A stretch of DNA of 64,000 nucleotides, taken from the NCBI GenBank assembly GCA_916613615.1, contig OU744720.1:67224471-67288470 (forward strand), in the 5' to 3' direction. This DNA comes from Steromphala cineraria (lineage: Eukaryota; Mollusca; Gastropoda; Trochida; Trochidae). This document shows positions 12,550 to 22,700 of this stretch, piece after piece (the first letter of the stretch is position 1; each line of letters begins with the position of its first letter). The notes beneath the pieces were generated by a model. That model had not been told where the DNA came from, did no database searches, and saw only the letters and a list, made by a program, of their open reading frames with translations. The translations under genes and the position numbers were made by a program.

Positions 12550-13150
12550 AATATATGATGACCTTGACCTTTGACAGTTCATACAAAAAATTAGAAATTT
12601 TAGTACTTCTCAAGAGATAATATATACATAATCTAAATTTGATAGCACCAAAACTTTTCAAGTTATCGTTTTTACAAGGAATCTTATAGTGATTATATAA
12701 CTCGTGACCTTCACCTTTGACCTTGAAATACATAATAAATACCCGGAGGTGTAAACACTTAAACATGTTCATGAGTTCTGAAAAGGATAAAGGTTTGCCC
12801 ATATTAGTGTACATTGCAATAACTCATATCTCATGACCTTGACCTTTGACATTCAAGATCTAACAATCGATGAACACTTTTCATTGAGTAAAACAATCCT
12901 GTATCGATTAAAAGTGTTCGTAGTTAAAATAAGGCATTTTCGCTTAACCATACTAAAGTCATGACCTTGCTGTAACCTTGACTTTTGACGGATTGTAGCA
13001 GAAACCTTTTTAAAAATGTGTACTTTTCCAAGGATGATATATATCAAGATAGAGCTTCATAGCAAAAAAAACCATTTTAAGTTATCGTTTTTACAAGGAA
13101 TAACTCGTGACCTTGACCTTTGACTTGAAAGTGAACGTGTGAAAATCGTT
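12550..13150 (+). repeat. Array of ~125-150 bp units, each with TGACCTTGACCTTTGAC
   Basis: The motif TGACCTTGACCTTTGAC or a close variant is at 12,559, 12,705, 12,834, 12,962 and 13,108. The phrase AGTTATCGTTTTTACAAGGA at 12,660 and 13,079 shows a higher-order period of about 420 bp. The inner TGACCTTTGAC is the reverse complement of a DR1 nuclear-receptor half-site pair. Small minus-strand frames at 12,548-12,814 and 12,853-13,047 follow the repeat and are not taken as genes. Confidence 0.8.
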
Positions 13151-14439
13151 CCCCCGAGGTATGAGTAGTTTTTTTTACATTTTTGATATTTTGTTTATTG
13201 TAAGGGTTCTGTCGGGAGCCTTGGCTTAGTTACAGTCGAAACGTCGTTTTGACCCGAGAAATCGTGCTGACCGTTTCTTCGTTTTGTTTCTTCGTCTCTC
13301 TTCACTTCACACAAACGATTAACCCATGCCTATGAATCGTTTCCGTTTTAGGGAAGTTTCCTTTTCTCCTTTTCTAAAAAAGACCAGCAAAGAGTTGAAA
13401 TTGTTATGTTAAAATAAATAATGTAGAGAATAGAGATGGAGGATATTTTCAGAAGCCTAAATACATGATGAAAAGAAATGTTCTTTATTGTACGATTTAG
13501 TAATTCCCATCATCCTTGTGACTTGTATGTTATATTTAATCATTAACTGCAACAATTCTTAAGCCACAGCCCTATAGATAAACAATATTGTATGTTTTTG
13601 GGAGGAAATTCTTAATTTTGATTTTTGAGAGATTGTTCAATAATTCGGATAACAAAATGCAATGAAGAGACAAAGTTGCAAACTAATTGTAGTTCCTTCA
13701 AAAGATCATTTAATACTATATTCAATACAACAGCGATAGAGAACACAAAAATACAAATGTGTCTAATATAGCACCTTCAAACGTATTCTTTACATTAACA
13801 GCCTTTAAATAAAGTTAAAGATATGAATTGCAGCGGACTTAATCATTAAGTATGGAAATGTTAAAAGTATGCAGGCAACGTTGATTGGTCGTTACAGAGA
13901 TAGGAACATTTAATTAATTTAGGTCAACCGTGTATAACTAAATATGTAATGGAAGTCTTCTGCCATATCGTATATCTTATTTACGTCAAGATTGCACTCT
14001 TTTCGGTAGAAACATTTCCAAATTCTAAATTTATTCCTCGAGAGGAAATAAATCACCTGTCATTTGGGCGCATCATCCATGTTTGTAGAGAAATGTTGCC
14101 TACGTCCTCACCAGCTGCTCACCTTTCATTGTACACAGTGTCGCCTTCCCAGAAAGCCCATGTTGTTTTCATCATGGAGTGCACGTGCAAAGCATGACCC
14201 ACGCGCTGTTGATGTTACCGTAGTTTTCTACTGAAATGCTGCTCAATAGATATTTTTTTAAAGACACGAAGGATAAGGTAACTATATATAGAGCATATTT
14301 TGGAGACTATTTGGTAGCTTCTAAAAGCGTGATGAGGTACATTGTTTGGCGTAGAGAACATAGTTCAACGCATGTCTACAATTTACGTATGGTATTTTAA
14401 AAGATATATTTTGTTTATATATGTCGTATGGTTGGTCGT
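13151..14439. other. Non-coding, nothing recognised
   Basis: An 82-codon plus frame at 13,949-14,197 has no recognisable motif. Confidence 0.4.
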
Positions 14440-14575
14440 GGTATCAGTAAGTTATCCGACTCGTATTGGTCGTCTAGTCCACGACATGGTTGGTTATACG
14501 ACTCAGCGGCCCGTCGTATAACCAACCATGTCGTTGACTAGACGACCAATACGAGTCATATAACTATTACTTAGA
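14440..14575. repeat. Near-perfect 45-bp inverted repeat with 10-nt loop
   Basis: Arms 14,458-14,502 and 14,513-14,557 match at 44 of 45 positions; the loop is TCAGCGGCCC. Weaker pairing extends outward (AGTAAGTTAT against ATAACTATTACT). A partial relative of the arm, ATGGTTGGTCGTGG, lies just upstream. The minus-strand frame here is a by-product. Confidence 0.9.
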
Positions 14576-14654
14576 TAGTTCGTTTTGATCGAAATCAGAA
14601 TTATAAAGGAGATTGGTGGACCATCATAAATGCGCCGTTTATGTGTATGCGCAT

Positions 14655-14700
14655 GCTCCGAGTCGTATTGGCCCAGTTTTACCCGTATTGGCCCAGTTGC
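14655..14700 (+). repeat. Two direct copies of CGTATTGGCCCAGTT
   Basis: Copies start at about 14,664 and 14,683 and share CGTATTGG with the arms of the hairpin 100 bp upstream, so both may derive from one element. Confidence 0.6.
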
Positions 14701-14759
14701 CGAATAGTAAAGCGTAGGCCTTATAGATTGTATTAGTGTCATGCCATTGATAGTTGATT

Positions 14760-16300
14760 GATAATATAGAGGTTTTTAGTAAGAACATATGAATGGCATC
14801 TTATTAGCCTTCTGTATAGGCTAATTCCTTCATTAAATTTTTTTATCTAAGGTATTTTCTATTTTTGAAGGGCATGTATCTATTTCTCAATAATCTAAAT
14901 ACGTCCAATATATATATATACCTTTGAAGGTGATTCCCCTCTAGCCTTCGTTATCTGTCTCTTCCTGTCACTGTCTGAACCAGAAGAGAGGAAATGAGAT
15001 AGCAAACAAGGCAACCACAGTTCTCAGGAATGAACTCAACTCGTGATATTAATACACATTAATCTGTCTGGTTCGTCTCCTGAATCAACAACATAGTGTT
15101 GCCTGAACAGTCTTGATTCACCTCGAAGCATACACACATTAAGGGATGGAGCCAAGATATACGACACCTACACATTAAACGTAACCCCTTGCATGACAAA
15201 CCAACAATGACTGACATTGCATATTTTCTATAAACATCTTATGATATAGTGCCCTGTAGTTATCTTCCTACTCGAAGCCTGGAACACACCTGTCAGTTTT
15301 ATGCCTTGCTTTATACCCTGTGTTTTCTGTGCTTGCTCTCAAACTTACTATGAGAGAAAGCAATAGTCCAATCAGAAAATCTTGGGACTATTAACAATCG
15401 CCCGAGGAGCGCTGATATTAGCACAGACATCTCAAGGGTCGACAGAAAGACTGTTCGGAAACTAACGTTTTAAACTTTGCGTTGGAAGATGCTCTGAAGA
15501 AGGATCTAGTGCTGATTTATTTCTAAAAAATATTTAACAAGTATTTTTAACAAATTCGAGTTAAGGAACTATTAGATAATGGTTTTGGAAGCCACAATCT
15601 AAATACCACTGTCGTAATACAGCACAAATGAGGCGTCCGAATCAGTTAAATCCAGAGACAATATGAACGACTTGCGAATAGGTGTTGCAAAGTACTCGTA
15701 TGTCCACGCACTGCACAAGATGCACGTGCTCCGATGAATTGGCTTGGTAGCCGATTGTTGCCTGGTTCGAACGATCAGGTTGAACAGCCGTAGAACAACA
15801 AACTTCATTTATAAACATTTCAAGGTGTCAAAGAAGGTTTGTGAAGGCTTTTAATTGATCAATGCGATTTTTAAGTCAGTTATTAGGTAGTTCGGGTTGA
15901 AATTGCGAAATCCGAGATACCGCGAAAAAAAGAGTTGAATCGAGTAGAGCAGGTTCTAATCAGAGGAAAACCAGAAGCATAAGGTCATATGTTTATTGAA
16001 AAGTGTACTTTAAGCCCTCGTAAGATGTTCCCGCTTGCTCTTGTTGACATCCGAATAGCGACCGCCCTCCAACCCGCCCGCTCCGCCTCCTCTCGTCCCG
16101 ACCTCGCTCTGCATATGAAAATGAGCGCGGTCAGATCATTTAGAGTTACTTGCCCTTACATTCACAGGCAGCAGTCATTGAAATACGATAAATGTATCAA
16201 ACTGCTTTTTTACAATTCATTTCAATTAAATAAATTATTTCTTGTTAAAAGTATTGATCCACAACATAATACCCAGTTAGGTGACTCATAAATTTTCAAA
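14760..16300. other. Non-coding; one small GC-rich islet and one old repeat
   Basis: 15,020-15,130 resembles 24,206-24,310 (shared TCTGGTTCGTCTCCTGAA-like phrase), an old dispersed repeat. 16,060-16,115 is a C-rich islet inside a 100-codon frame (15,989-16,291) that has no motif. Confidence 0.4.
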
Positions 16301-16307
16301 TCATATA

Positions 16308-16313
16308 TTTATT
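16308..16313 (-). terminator. Candidate polyadenylation signal AATAAA
   Basis: TTTATT on the plus strand reads AATAAA on the minus strand, about 175 bp beyond the stop of the 587-codon frame, a sensible place for its 3' end. Confidence 0.4.
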
Positions 16314-16486
16314 AATGGAATATTCCCAGTAAATTTATGTTTTTTGAAGCGCACGTAAGTAGTAAATCACTAGCATATTTAGTACATTAGTTAATAACTG
16401 CACAATTCTGAACTAACAGAGATTTAGATTAAATATTGTCATAAAATTTTCATTGAATTTTGAAAGCAACAAATCTTACATGCTTT

Positions 16487-18250
16487 TCAAATGATGCTGA
16501 GATCTCCAGCCCGGAAATCTTCCATGAGCTGGAACGTGTATATTTGTTGGTCATTTTCATATTTAATATTAAACCACTCTGGATATCCAGTTACCTGCCC
16601 CAACACCATCCCCGTAAAGTACTCCTGTCCCCCAGTTTCTAAATTAAATAAATGACTTATTTTTTGCCCCACCAGAAATTGTCCCTCATTTGGCACCGGA
16701 GTTACCATATAATCGTTTAGTGAAATTAATTTTTTTAAGTTAGTGACGAGCTGGTTAATGGAAAGTGGCTTAGAAGATTTAGAATATTGGAATAGTTCAA
16801 CAGGTGCAGTTTGTTTTAATACAAATTTTCTGAATTTTATTTGTTTCTTGATTATATTAATTTTTTGTGTTTTGCATGTTTTTGCATATGTAGTGTTTAG
16901 TCTGTTGTCTACCTCGGTCGCGCTCTGCCAAAGACCTTCAAAGGATATTTCTTGAATGAGTTGTGCATGCTCGGCTAATTTCTTTTGTTTCTTCTTGGCC
17001 ATATGTTCTTGTGTTTGTCTAAATTTTTCTTGTTTTGCCTGCTTGATTTCTTTCTTGCGTGTGATAAAAGTTGCGTATGTGGTTGTTGATAATTTCGAGG
17101 CGCGACCGAGTAGGGAGGTCCATTCTTGGTTTGTCATTGCACTGATCCAGGAACTTACTTTATTAAAGTTAAACAAAATATGGGCTTCTTGGGTAAATAA
17201 AGAGGAGGATGGTTTAGTATGTTGTAGGTAATCTAGCTGGGCAAAGACGGTCTCGGGGAGTTTATTATGTTTAAGGACAGATTTACATTCGGGGTGGGTG
17301 GGGTTACTTTTAGACCAGTGCATGCCTCCAGGAAGTTGGTCCGTCAGTAGTTTCTCAAGTATGGTCGTCATGTCGGGAATAAGAAATTCCAAGATGTGTT
17401 GCGTGTCTTCGTCCGTGTCCCCACTAGTGGTCAAAGCAGCACGTACTTTGTCTTCAGTCTGTCTGGGGACACCCGTTGTGTCTGGACCACCGTCGTCTTC
17501 GTCTTCGTCCGCCGTTGGTTCCACGTCTGCATTGTCAGTGTCAAATGTGTTTGCAGTGAAAATTTTGTATTGTCCTAACATGAATTGTGAGTAATTGAGT
17601 GTTTTCAGATTGTGAATAAGTGTATTGTAAATGTTACTCATGTCCAGCACGCTGTGATCACGTCCCTCCAAAATAGTCCACAGAGGGGAAGTGATAAATT
17701 TTGAAATCAGACCTAAGGCTCGACACCCTGCTAAATTTTGAATATTTTCTAAAAAAATTTTGATAGACGCCAAAAGAAGATTGGAACCAGCATTTACCGT
17801 TTGGAAAAAAGAAGTAAAATGCTGATGGAGATAATATACTACAGACGCATTGTGGAAAAGGATATTGAAGCGGTTGCCACGGAAATTTGTTAGGTCATTC
17901 TTGAACCCCCTGGATTCTAAAAATAAAGTCATGAGTTCGTAGCAACCACTCTTCTCATCCCCCCCACGAGAAAACGCCTTGCAGCACATCCTAATCAAGC
18001 ATACGACGTCACTTTCCGAACGGGGTGTGTCAATCAAAGTACTTTCATAGCGGCTTAGAGTTGATGCACATTGGTCAGCCAGGTTAACCAAAAGATGCAA
18101 ACCACAATAAAAGTTATGCATATTGCCCATAGACTTCTGCTCACGTTTGGACAGAACATGCCACCCCGGGATGATATCTGAAAGCAACGTTGCCCGATAA
18201 TCCTGCAACAAAGAATTAAATGATTTCTGTGTTGCAGCACGATCGGACAT
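16487..18250 (-). CDS. 587-codon C-terminal segment of a multicopy, probably transposon-encoded protein
   Basis: Intact frame without stops. Visible parts: FYCGLHLLVNLADQ (47-60); Cys-rich IRMCCKAFSRGGDEKSGCYE (86-105); FRGNRFNILFHNASVVYYL (123-141), which reminds me of the structural core of hAT-like, RNase-H-fold transposases; an acidic linker (about 237-283); a basic coiled-coil (398-437); and a C-terminal stretch (521-587, YFTGMVL, WFNIKYEND, GDLSII) that looks like a Tudor/SH3-type barrel. I recall the same order in uncharacterised multicopy proteins of molluscs, cnidarians and fish. Function is inferred only. The ATG is probably not the true start: the frame extends to 18,271, giving TVIIANTMSDR behind an AG acceptor at 18,273-18,272, and NT-MSDR is internal in the relatives I recall. 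The catalytic middle part expected upstream is absent (only 107 bp separate it from the previous frame). Confidence 0.7.
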   Translation of the reverse strand: MSDRAATQKSFNSLLQDYRATLLSDIIPGWHVLSKREQKSMGNMHNFYCGLHLLVNLADQCASTLSRYESTLIDTPRSESDVVCLIRMCCKAFSRGGDEKSGCYELMTLFLESRGFKNDLTNFRGNRFNILFHNASVVYYLHQHFTSFFQTVNAGSNLLLASIKIFLENIQNLAGCRALGLISKFITSPLWTILEGRDHSVLDMSNIYNTLIHNLKTLNYSQFMLGQYKIFTANTFDTDNADVEPTADEDEDDGGPDTTGVPRQTEDKVRAALTTSGDTDEDTQHILEFLIPDMTTILEKLLTDQLPGGMHWSKSNPTHPECKSVLKHNKLPETVFAQLDYLQHTKPSSSLFTQEAHILFNFNKVSSWISAMTNQEWTSLLGRASKLSTTTYATFITRKKEIKQAKQEKFRQTQEHMAKKKQKKLAEHAQLIQEISFEGLWQSATEVDNRLNTTYAKTCKTQKINIIKKQIKFRKFVLKQTAPVELFQYSKSSKPLSINQLVTNLKKLISLNDYMVTPVPNEGQFLVGQKISHLFNLETGGQEYFTGMVLGQVTGYPEWFNIKYENDQQIYTFQLMEDFRAGDLSII

Positions 18251-18356
18251 AGTGTTCGCAATTATTACAGTCTGTCATTGTATTTGTCTGAACATGTGTA
18301 TGTATTAAATGTGTAGAATTGTGTTGTTTTGTACGGGAGTCTTTCTGTTTTTTTAG

Positions 18357-19421
18357 TTATTTTAGCCTTTTGGTGTTTGCTTTAATTTTTGCCTTGTATT
18401 GCTTGTTCTCCTTCAATACTTTGTTATATTTAGGAGGATATGTATACATGGGAATCGAAGTGTGGCAATCTTGAGTAGAGTAGGGGGTGCATTCAGTTGC
18501 ATTGGCGGCAATAGTGTCATTAGTGGTGGTGTGCAAAGATGGAATAACATAATCTATTTTTTTAGGGGGATTTGGGGATTTTAATGGCGAAGTGACAATG
18601 GGAGAAACCGATTTAACACCACCAGAGGATTTATTAGGGGATGTAGAAGGTTGCATAGTTTGAAAAAAAGGATGCTGATAGTGGGATTGTTCAGCCACAT
18701 TTGGGGACAGAGGTCGTTGAGTAGGAGGTCGGGGGGGAGAAGCATAAGGAATATAAGATCGGAGAGTAGTAGAAGAACTGAGAGTACGAAAAGAAGATTT
18801 TAGAGATCGGGAAGCAGCAGAAGATCGGAGATATGGGGAAGATGATAGAGGAGGTGAGGATCTGAGAGTAGAAGATGGCAGAGTAGGAGAAGATGACAGA
18901 GGAGGCGAAGATTTGAGAGAAGGAGAACATGACAGAGGAGGCGAAGATTTGAGAGAAGGAGAAGATGACAGAGGAGGCCAAGATTTGAGAGAAGGAGAAG
19001 ATGACAGAGGAGGGGAAGATCGGAGAGTAGGGGAAGATCGGAGATATGGGGAAGAACGGATAGTAGAAGAAGATCGGAGAGTAGAAGAAAATCGGAGAGT
19101 AGGGGAAGATCGGAGAGTAGGGGGAGATCGGAGAGTAGGGGGAGTTTGGGGAGGAGGGGTAGATCGGGGGATAGGGAGAGATCGGGAAGGAGATGCAGAA
19201 AGAGTAGTAGGGGTGGGAGCAAATGGATTAGTTGGCCAAGGGAACGGAACAGGAGGTAACATTTCAAAACCGGGAGTGGGGTACAAAATAGGGGTGTTCC
19301 AGTTAGCAACGGGGGGTAAGAATAGGAAAGGAAACCCGGACGGAGGTTCTGGTGGGGAGACGGGGTTTTCGTTAAGTACACGGGTGGGCTGGGGAGGGGT
19401 GGTCGGGCCGGGATGTACGCA
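18357..19421 (-). CDS. Pro/Ser-repeat and coiled-coil segment of the same protein
   Basis: Open from the TGA at 19,424-19,422 to a stop at 18,357, in the same frame as the N-terminal segment upstream. It starts CVHPGPTTPPQPTRVLNEN, passes through a long low-complexity run of SSPPLSSSPSLK-like repeats, and ends in a short basic coiled-coil (YNKVLKENKQYKAKIKANTK). A linker and coiled-coil after the N-terminal module would fit the family order. No ATG lies near its start (an internal Met is at about 19,262), so it would be translated only by readthrough of the TGA, by splicing around it, or not at all. The next frame (18,250) is in another phase, so a splice or a frameshift is also needed there. 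Confidence 0.45.
   Translation of the reverse strand, partial: CVHPGPTTPPQPTRVLNENPVSPPEPPSGFPFLFLPPVANWNTPILYPTPGFEMLPPVPFPWPTNPFAPTPTTLSASPSRSLPIPRSTPPPQTPPTLRSPPTLRSSPTLRFSSTLRSSSTIRSSPYLRSSPTLRSSPPLSSSPSLKSWPPLSSSPSLKSSPPLSCSPSLKSSPPLSSSPTLPSSTLRSSPPLSSSPYLRSSAASRSLKSSFRTLSSSTTLRSYIPYASPPRPPTQRPLSPNVAEQSHYQHPFFQTMQPSTSPNKSSGGVKSVSPIVTSPLKSPNPPKKIDYVIPSLHTTTNDTIAANATECTPYSTQDCHTSIPMYTYPPKYNKVLKENKQYKAKIKANTKRLK
18800..19160 (-). repeat. Coding minisatellite, 36-bp and 18-24 bp units
   Basis: On the plus strand it is purine-only-like. 36-bp units start at about 18,908, 18,944 and 18,980 (GAAGATTTGAGAGAAGGAG plus GACAGAGGAGG), then shorter CGGAGAGTAGGGGAAGAT units follow to 19,150. The long open frames on the plus strand and in the third frame here are produced by this low complexity. 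Confidence 0.85.
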
Positions 19422-19790
19422 TCACTTGGAGGGGGGAGTGGGTGGCTTAAGGTTCATCTTCTTCTCTGCTGGTTTCTTAAGATTAAAGGGCTCCAAAAGG
19501 TGTTTGTGGAGCAACACACTTTTAGTTTTCAAAGACTTAAAGAGAGACTTCCTCTTCTTTTCAACAGTCTTCACTCTGTGATGTAAATTTGTGTCAGTTA
19601 TAAGTGGCTCTTCATATCCAGCCAACCTCCCCAACCACTGATTTAAAAGTTTCCATGGGGGGTTCATTCTTGTCAGTTGAAGAACCAGGCCATTGCAAAG
19701 CAACTGGGGTTCGATGCTTTTCAGGTCCTCGGGCTTGGTCTTCAAACTTAGATGGGAGAGCCCCGCTCTCTTCAGAAAGTTAATATCCAT
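19422..19790 (-). CDS. N-terminal segment (122 codons) of the same protein
   Basis: Starts at a true ATG (MDINFLKRAGLSHLSLKTKP), continues LLCNGLVLQLTRMNPPW and ends in TPPSK before TGA. It matches my recollection of the N-terminal module of the same multicopy family, including a short Lys/Arg-rich part (VEKKRKSLFKSLKTK). The TGA at 19,424-19,422 is the only in-frame stop in 478 codons from 19,790 to 18,357, so it is probably a point mutation (or a readthrough or spliced-out stop). The three segments are in order and on one strand, which supports one ancestral gene. Confidence 0.5.
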   Translation of the reverse strand: MDINFLKRAGLSHLSLKTKPEDLKSIEPQLLCNGLVLQLTRMNPPWKLLNQWLGRLAGYEEPLITDTNLHHRVKTVEKKRKSLFKSLKTKSVLLHKHLLEPFNLKKPAEKKMNLKPPTPPSK

Positions 19791-22079
19791 TTCTGTTTGG
19801 TGGAGTAAAATATATTATTTCAAATAGTTCACATTTGGCCAAAGAAACCCTCCACCGTATTGTTTAACAAAATATTAATTGAATTGCACAATGAACGACA
19901 CGAACGGTACCTAACAAACAACTGTTCTGATTGGGATCTGGGATTTAAATGTATTTGATAGACTGATGTTTTATAATAATAGCTCACAAATGCATATTTC
20001 AGAGTATATACACTATATGTTAATGAAATGCTCATTACAGTGGTTGTATTTAAACATTATACATTTGTTATAAGGTGTATGAAGTAGTTTATTTCTTAGA
20101 ATAGACATCGGCTATCGAATAGACGCCGGGGTTTGGCCGATTTGGAAATAAGACGCCGAATATAGAATAGAAAAAATAACGCCAAATGTTTTAATATGTG
20201 TAATGTTTATCATGCTTAAACATTCAAGCTAAACAATTCTTATTTAAGAAATTTTCTCATTATTTGTAATAGTGGCCAGGGCTTTAGGCAATTGGAAATA
20301 ATATACAGCGCGACCATGTATTCGAAGAAATACGGTACTGGTTGTTTTCGTAAGAATGATACATTGGGTTGATAACATAATGGTAACGTTATGGTAATGT
20401 GTTATTTAGATAAACATATTTAAAATGTTGCCAATATCATAATTCAAAAGATAATATTTATCTGTTGCTGATTTTAGCCATTGTATTGGTAACCCCTATA
20501 GAGTATCGTCACAAGATAAGGGTTTTAAGTCGTTGTTATTATCCAAATCCGGACACACCAAGCTCGACATTGAGTCAGACATAGTTTTTATAAAACAATT
20601 TATTTATGGAATATAGCTGTGTTTCTTGTATTAATTCTGTAAATAGCATAATTGGCAATGTCCATTGAAAGGTTAAATTACATTAAACAAACGTGAAACT
20701 ATTTTCAATATAAGAGGGGCTACATTACTTAAAGAGCACTATGACATGACTATTATACAATGTTTACTGATGCATTGAATTTACAATAACATCGTACATA
20801 ATTATTGTTTGAATTTTAATTTATGAACATCATCGACATATAACATAGGATAGACATTGCCCTAAGTATGGAAATAGGTATATTAGTTATTAGCTGTTAT
20901 TAGCTATGTGAATGATCAAAGTGTATACAACAGGCTTATTCCTTCATTTTAACGATACTTATTATAAAAAATATGTCAGCTTCATCGAAATCAACGTTGT
21001 ACCCTAGATGTATACATGTATTGTCATATGGCAATGAGATGACAATGACAGGTAGCCTCACATGGAGACACATTGTAAATGTACATTGATATTGTCCCGT
21101 AAAAGTAACTGAAAATACCTAAAAAAATTGACACGTAATGGTCTGGTTTATCAGTCGTTCAGTAAAACATATACATTGTGTATGGCACTGATGTCGTAGG
21201 TGTTGAAAGCATATATAATATAAAAAAGCGTTCTTATATTGTATATCTAAATTAATTTATGTTATGCTGAAAATCTAAACACATATTTTGTGTAAAACAA
21301 ACATAATAATATTACTATATAAATAGTTAAATTAGACAAATAATTGTTTGTGGGAGAGGTGAAATGTAGTGATTGCCTTTGTCAGACAATTTCATAACTG
21401 TTCGCAGCCTAAGAAACAGGCAAACACTTTTACGACTACTTCAATCATGACTTACCTCCCTTGGTAATTTGAGAATAATTACTGCTCCCTATCCCATAAT
21501 ATAATTTCTTTATAACAACAATGTAATATTTTCTGTGATGCTATCGATAGTCGATGATAAATATATTTAGCAATTATTAAAAAAAGTATTTCATTAATTC
21601 ATATTTTGTCGATAGAAACCCTTACCCTCGATCCAGTCTCAGAAGGCTGTAGCTCAGTTCGCTTCAAGAAAAGACGACAAAAGCAGGATAGCGGAGGTCC
21701 CGGGGTCTCTTTATTAAATCTAACAGCACGAAAAACTTGGAAAGCATGAATCAAACGCATATTCACGAATCGAACACACTCGTGCACTTTCCACGTGTAT
21801 GAGACTATGCATATCATTACATGACGTCACACATCTCAAGTTTTCCCTGTCAGTAGCAGGTGCGCGGTGAGTATCCGAACTACCTACAGTTATTATCATA
21901 GTTATCAAATAAAACCGGGAATTGCCGTCCTTGGCTTTCGTTTAAAAAAAGAAATATTGTTAGTTACATGTATGATGTATGTATGTCCACCAATTATTCA
22001 ATGTCTTCAGATACTTAACTGGAGGGTAAGGTTTGATAGCAGAAAGCAGTACATACAAACTATTATAGATTAGACAAGT
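19791..22079. other. Non-coding, AT-rich
   Basis: 20,095-20,175 has the phrase AATAGACGCCG and variants three times, a decayed repeat. No gene, TIR partner or promoter was seen upstream of the three-segment gene. Confidence 0.4.
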
Positions 22080-22290
22080 AAGGGAATTAACGGACACTGT
22101 ATATTTGATATTCATTGCACCTCCCTTTAAATTTGTTAGAAGTTACTATATAATGCTGCAGGGAAAACGAATGTCATTAATAGCATGATTTGGCTAAATA
22201 GGTTTTTGACTTGAGGCTGGTAATTTGAAACAAAAGGCAATACTTTACCGCGTGTGAGGTTCTCCATTTGAAATTTGCCCTATTTAAAGG
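22080..22290 (+). repeat. Old dispersed repeat, copy 1 of 3
   Basis: Begins GGGAATTAACGGACACT and later has AAAACGAATGTC and CATTTGAAATTTGCCCTA. Diverged relatives in the same orientation are at 25,850-26,020 and 29,150-29,260. Confidence 0.45.
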
Positions 22291-22519
22291 GTGCTGTTCT
22301 GAACACAATAGTATTAAGCTACCGCAAAGGTTGCATTTAGATGCAAACCTTCTTAAAAGTGTTGTGATATTTAACTTAAACAATCGCATATTCGAGACAC
22401 TTTCAAAAACAGAAAGTTACGTTTAAATAGATTAAACTTTTGAAGGCTTTTTGATAAGGCTTTTGAAAAAGTTCACCCTAGAAACATATTTGGTGAAATA
22501 CTGAGTCTAATTTTTAACT

Positions 22520-22700
22520 CATCAGGTCTGAAAAACCCATTGGGCTTATGGCATGGGATGGCATCCGTCCGTTTCACTTTTTCGACTTATTCTCCAGAAC
22601 CAATGACTCTAGAGAGCTGAAATTTAATTTGCAGATTCCTTGGCTAATTGGGATTATAAATTGTAGATTTCGTGACCCAATGACCCCAGTAAGATCAAGT
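22520..22700 (+). repeat. Single diverged unit of the 2.5-3.1 kb repeat family
   Basis: Shares the order GGCATGGGATGGCATCCGTCC, TTCTCCAGAACCAATG, GAGCTGAAATTT, TTGGCTAATTG, GTGACCC with the array at 2,520-3,060. Confidence 0.5.

Noticed and set aside
13195..13300. CGAAACGTCG motif reminiscent of Penelope-like element or hammerhead ends
   Set aside because: The CTGATGA core of a hammerhead ribozyme is absent and no reverse transcriptase lies nearby.
15755..15785. Second B-box-like TGGTTCGAAC
   Set aside because: It lies in a short local palindrome with no tRNA-like context.
18800..19581. Long frames opposite or out of phase with the Pro/Ser repeat (222 and 193 codons)
   Set aside because: The purine-rich minisatellite has few stops in any frame. 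The frame linking N-terminal and coiled-coil parts is the sensible one.
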